This document shows positions 61,888 to 64,000 of a stretch of 64,000 nucleotides of DNA, one piece after another; position 1 is the first letter of the stretch, and every line of letters starts with the position of its first letter. The position numbers and the translations under genes are program-made. The stretch is from Pseudarthrobacter sp. MM222 (GTDB lineage: Bacteria > Actinomycetota > Actinomycetes > Actinomycetales > Micrococcaceae), in contig NZ_OX352321.1 of NCBI RefSeq assembly GCF_947090775.1, positions 2,356,001-2,420,000 of the forward strand. The letters are read 5' to 3'. Under the pieces are notes generated by a model. That model was not told the origin of the DNA and did not search any database. It saw only the letters and a program-made list of their open reading frames with translations.

Positions 61888-63454
61888 ATGGACGCAAATC
61901 GGGAACCCGAAGTGCATCGGTCAGGAGAGTGCATCGCCAACGACGGCGGTGCTGCCGGCCCGTGCGATGGCCTCTGCGGCGGCTGCGGGCTCACCGAAGT
62001 GACGGTCGCGGACCTCGTCCGGTTCGTGGCCGGCCTCCCTGCCCCGGACAGCCCCGCCGCCCTTATCGACGAAACACGCGAACTGGAGGACCTGAAGTCC
62101 GCCCTGGCCGCCCGCCGGGCCCGGAATGCTGTCGCCTTCGACCTAGCCCAGCGCCGCGCCCAGCGGGCCGCCGGCGTCCCCGTCGCCGAGCTCGGAACCG
62201 GGGTAGCGGCGCAGATCGCGCTCGCCCGGCGCGAGTCCCCCGCGAAGGGTGGGCGGCTGCTGGGGCTGGCGAAGGCCCTGGTGACCGAAATGCCGCACAC
62301 CCTCGCCGCGCTGGAGACCGGCCAGCTCAACGAATGGCGCGCCACCCTCCTGGTGCGCGAGACAGCGTGCCTGCCCGCCGCGGACCGGGCCGCCGTCGAC
62401 GAGGAACTCGCCGCCGACACAGGCACCTTCACCGGCGCCGGGGACCGCACGATCGTGGCCGCGGCCCGGGCCGCGGCGTACCGCCGGGACCCGCGGTCCG
62501 TCACCCAGCGGGCAGCGCATGCCGCCGCCGACCGGCATGTCAGCCTCCGCCCCGCGCCGGACACCATGACCTATCTGACCGCGCTGCTGCCGGTCGCCGA
62601 AGGCGTCGCGGCCTACACCGCCCTGTCCCGGCACGCCGACACCGCCCGCGCCGCCGGGGATTCCCGTAGCCGCGGACAGCTGATGGCCGACGCCCTGGCC
62701 GAACGCACCACCGGCAAGGCAGGCGGGATCAGCGGCATCGAAATCCAGCTCGTTCTGACCGACCGCACCCTCTTCCAGGGCGACTCCGAACCCGCACGGC
62801 TTCCCGGCTACGGCATCGTCCCCGCCGGCTGGGCCCGCGAACTGATCAAGGGTGGTGGCTCAGGTTCGGGCAGCCCCCAGCACCAGCCCAAGCCTGCCCG
62901 CCGGCTCGAGTCCCGGCGCGGAAGGCGGTTGTGGCACCGACGGGGTCCCCGGCACCAGCAACCGCGACCTCCAGACCTGGCTGCGGCGGCTCTACACCGC
63001 CCCAGGCACCGGGGACCTGGTCGCGATGGACTCCCGCGCCTGGCTCTTCCCCACCGGGCTCCGCCGCTTCCTACAGGCTCGGGACGACACCTGCCGCATC
63101 CCCTACTGCGACGCCCCGATCCGCCATATGGACCACATCATCCCCTGGCAGCACGGCGGAGCCACCACTACGGCCAACGGCGCCGGGCTCTGCGAAGCCT
63201 GCAACCACATCAAAGAAACCCCCGGCTGGACCAGCCGGCCACTCCCCGGACGCACCGGCACCCACGAACCCAGAGAGAGCCCAAGCCAGAGACACCGCCT
63301 CGAGCTCACCACCCCCACCGGACACAGCTATCACTCCACCGCGCCACCCTTGCCGGGGGAAGCGATACCCAACTTTCAAGTCGGTCGGCGGGGGCTAAGA
63401 CACGCCGCCAAGATAGCCAGACAAGCCCGCGCTCATCGGCTGCAGGCGGCGTAG
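61888..63454 (+). pseudogene. DUF222/HNH endonuclease gene, frameshifted
   Basis: The first frame (61888 to about 62890) encodes the helical DUF222 domain ([40 protein letters not shown]). The next frame (to 63454) encodes the C-terminal HNH nuclease: [39 protein letters not shown] and [20 protein letters not shown]. They join if one C is removed from a run within 62874-62899, giving about 521 residues. Intact DUF222-HNH proteins (13E12-type) are abundant in Arthrobacter and may be mobile. The break can be a sequencing error or real inactivation; the adjacent IS110 remnant favours a decaying region. Confidence 0.8.
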
Positions 63455-63821
63455 CGGCCTCGGTTGAGGCCGGCGGCATTAGGCGTTGGAGCGGGTCGGA
63501 AAGGCCGGTGCCGGCGGCGTGGACACACCGCTTTCCCCTGCATGCCGGCGCGGCGCCCCGGCCTCGTTGCCTAGGCGCGCGGTGGGCAGAGCAGAGGAAC
63601 GGCGGTTTGCGGGCGAAGGTCACGGTCAGGTAACGTTGCGGCTGGCCCTGAGGGGCCGGCCCGCACGCAGGGCCCCGGAGGTCCGCATATGCGGGCACCG
63701 CTGCGCCGATCGGCGCCTGCTCGCTCCCGCCTAGTGCAGGGGGCCGAACGAAGCTTCGAGCACTCGTCATCGCCTCAGTGGAGGCTGCCGTTTGCGTCAG
63801 TCCTAAGCCCGAAGGGTTCTC
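63455..63821. other. Intergenic stretch without a recognisable gene
   Basis: This 367-base stretch lies between the HNH gene and the last lipoprotein. Reading frames here have no family resemblance. The only signal near its end is the AAGGG ribosome-binding site for the following gene. Confidence 0.5.
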
Positions 63822-64000
63822 TTGTTTAAGAAAATAGCCATCACGCTCACGATGGGCGCACTGTCCCTGACCGGGTGCAGCATCGCTCCCACTTCCGAGG
63901 GGAACGCGCCGCCAGCGAGTGCCAGCGAATCGGCAGCGCCGGCAAAGTCGGCATCTGCAGCGGTAAAGACCGCGAAAGCAACCCCGGCCCCGACGCAGAC
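63822..64000 (+). CDS. Lipoprotein, 5' part (runs off window)
   Basis: A TTG start at 63822 follows GAAGGG (63811-63816). The peptide begins with Lys residues and a hydrophobic stretch (IAITLTMGALSLTGC), where LTGC is a lipobox, and continues with an Ala/Ser/Thr/Pro/Lys-rich linker. Only 59 residues are in the window, so the mature domain is not visible. It is likely anchored to the outer face of the membrane. Confidence 0.65.
   Translation, partial: MFKKIAITLTMGALSLTGCSIAPTSEGNAPPASASESAAPAKSASAAVKTAKATPAPTQ

Noticed and set aside
62852..63454. A stand-alone HNH endonuclease gene
   Set aside because: The HNH part is the normal C-terminal half of DUF222-HNH proteins and lies exactly after the DUF222 frame.
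63486..63734. An 82-codon frame after the HNH gene
   Set aside because: Arg/Gly/Ala-rich with no ribosome-binding site or family resemblance; composition shadow.
1..64000. CRISPR arrays, prophage or integrated plasmid
   Set aside because: No regularly spaced repeats, integrase, phage structural or plasmid replication genes are visible, and the backbone order is conserved.

Overview
The window is high-GC actinobacterial chromosome, most likely from the Arthrobacter/Pseudarthrobacter group (Micrococcaceae). The evidence is mycothiol-linked genes (mycoredoxin, S-(hydroxymethyl)mycothiol dehydrogenase), an actinobacterial acVLRF1 fragment, a phosphatidylinositol-phosphate synthase and GTG/TTG starts. 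Its backbone runs in the order known from Mycobacterium tuberculosis: aspS, hisS, a cyclophilin on the opposite strand, rel, secF-secD-yajC, ruvB-ruvA-ruvC, YebC, pdxT, pdxS, pgsA, HIT, thrS. I see no prophage, CRISPR array, tRNA or rRNA.

Layout. 1-5.0 kb: 3' end of a release-factor-like gene, a PadR-controlled ABC exporter operon and a GNAT. 5.0-14.4 kb: aspS, hisS, a membrane cyclophilin, a DUF349 protein, a frameshifted AbiEi-like gene and rel. 14.5-24.2 kb: SecDF-YajC, RuvABC, YebC, PdxT, then the divergent murT-gatD pair for lipid II amidation, with murT frameshifted. 24.2-29.8 kb: GNAT, two alpha/beta hydrolases, a CapA lipoprotein and an M3 peptidase, followed by two long palindromes. 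30-34.5 kb: pdxS, pgsA, HIT, thrS. 34.6-40.5 kb: DUF6504-dnaE2 behind a LexA-like operator, a small hypothetical gene, chorismate mutase, a VOC protein and an SRAP peptidase. 40.6-44.8 kb: mycoredoxin, mycothiol formaldehyde detoxification, a lipoate-ligase-like protein, DUF2177 and a thioesterase. 44.9-50.2 kb: a five-gene cell-surface cluster (phosphodiester glycosidase, GT2-GtrA, DUF4956, VTC polymerase fold, beta-helix lipoprotein). 50.2-59.1 kb: stress and envelope genes. 59.2-64 kb: an NlpC/P60 hydrolase under a c-di-AMP (ydaO-type) riboswitch, an AlkD-like protein, an IS110 remnant, a frameshifted DUF222/HNH gene and the start of a lipoprotein.

How the genes connect. The DNA-damage genes are ruvCAB, DUF6504-dnaE2, the SRAP peptidase and an AlkD-like protein. 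Two LexA-like sites, before ruvA and before DUF6504-dnaE2, suggest SOS control. The envelope genes are murT-gatD, the riboswitch-controlled hydrolase, pgsA, CapA and the five-gene cluster. That cluster is the best candidate for an undescribed system: it combines lipid-linked glycosyl transfer, a polyphosphate-polymerase fold, a membrane partner and a secreted beta-helix binder. Several conserved reading frames are broken by single-base indels, which may be consensus errors rather than biology.
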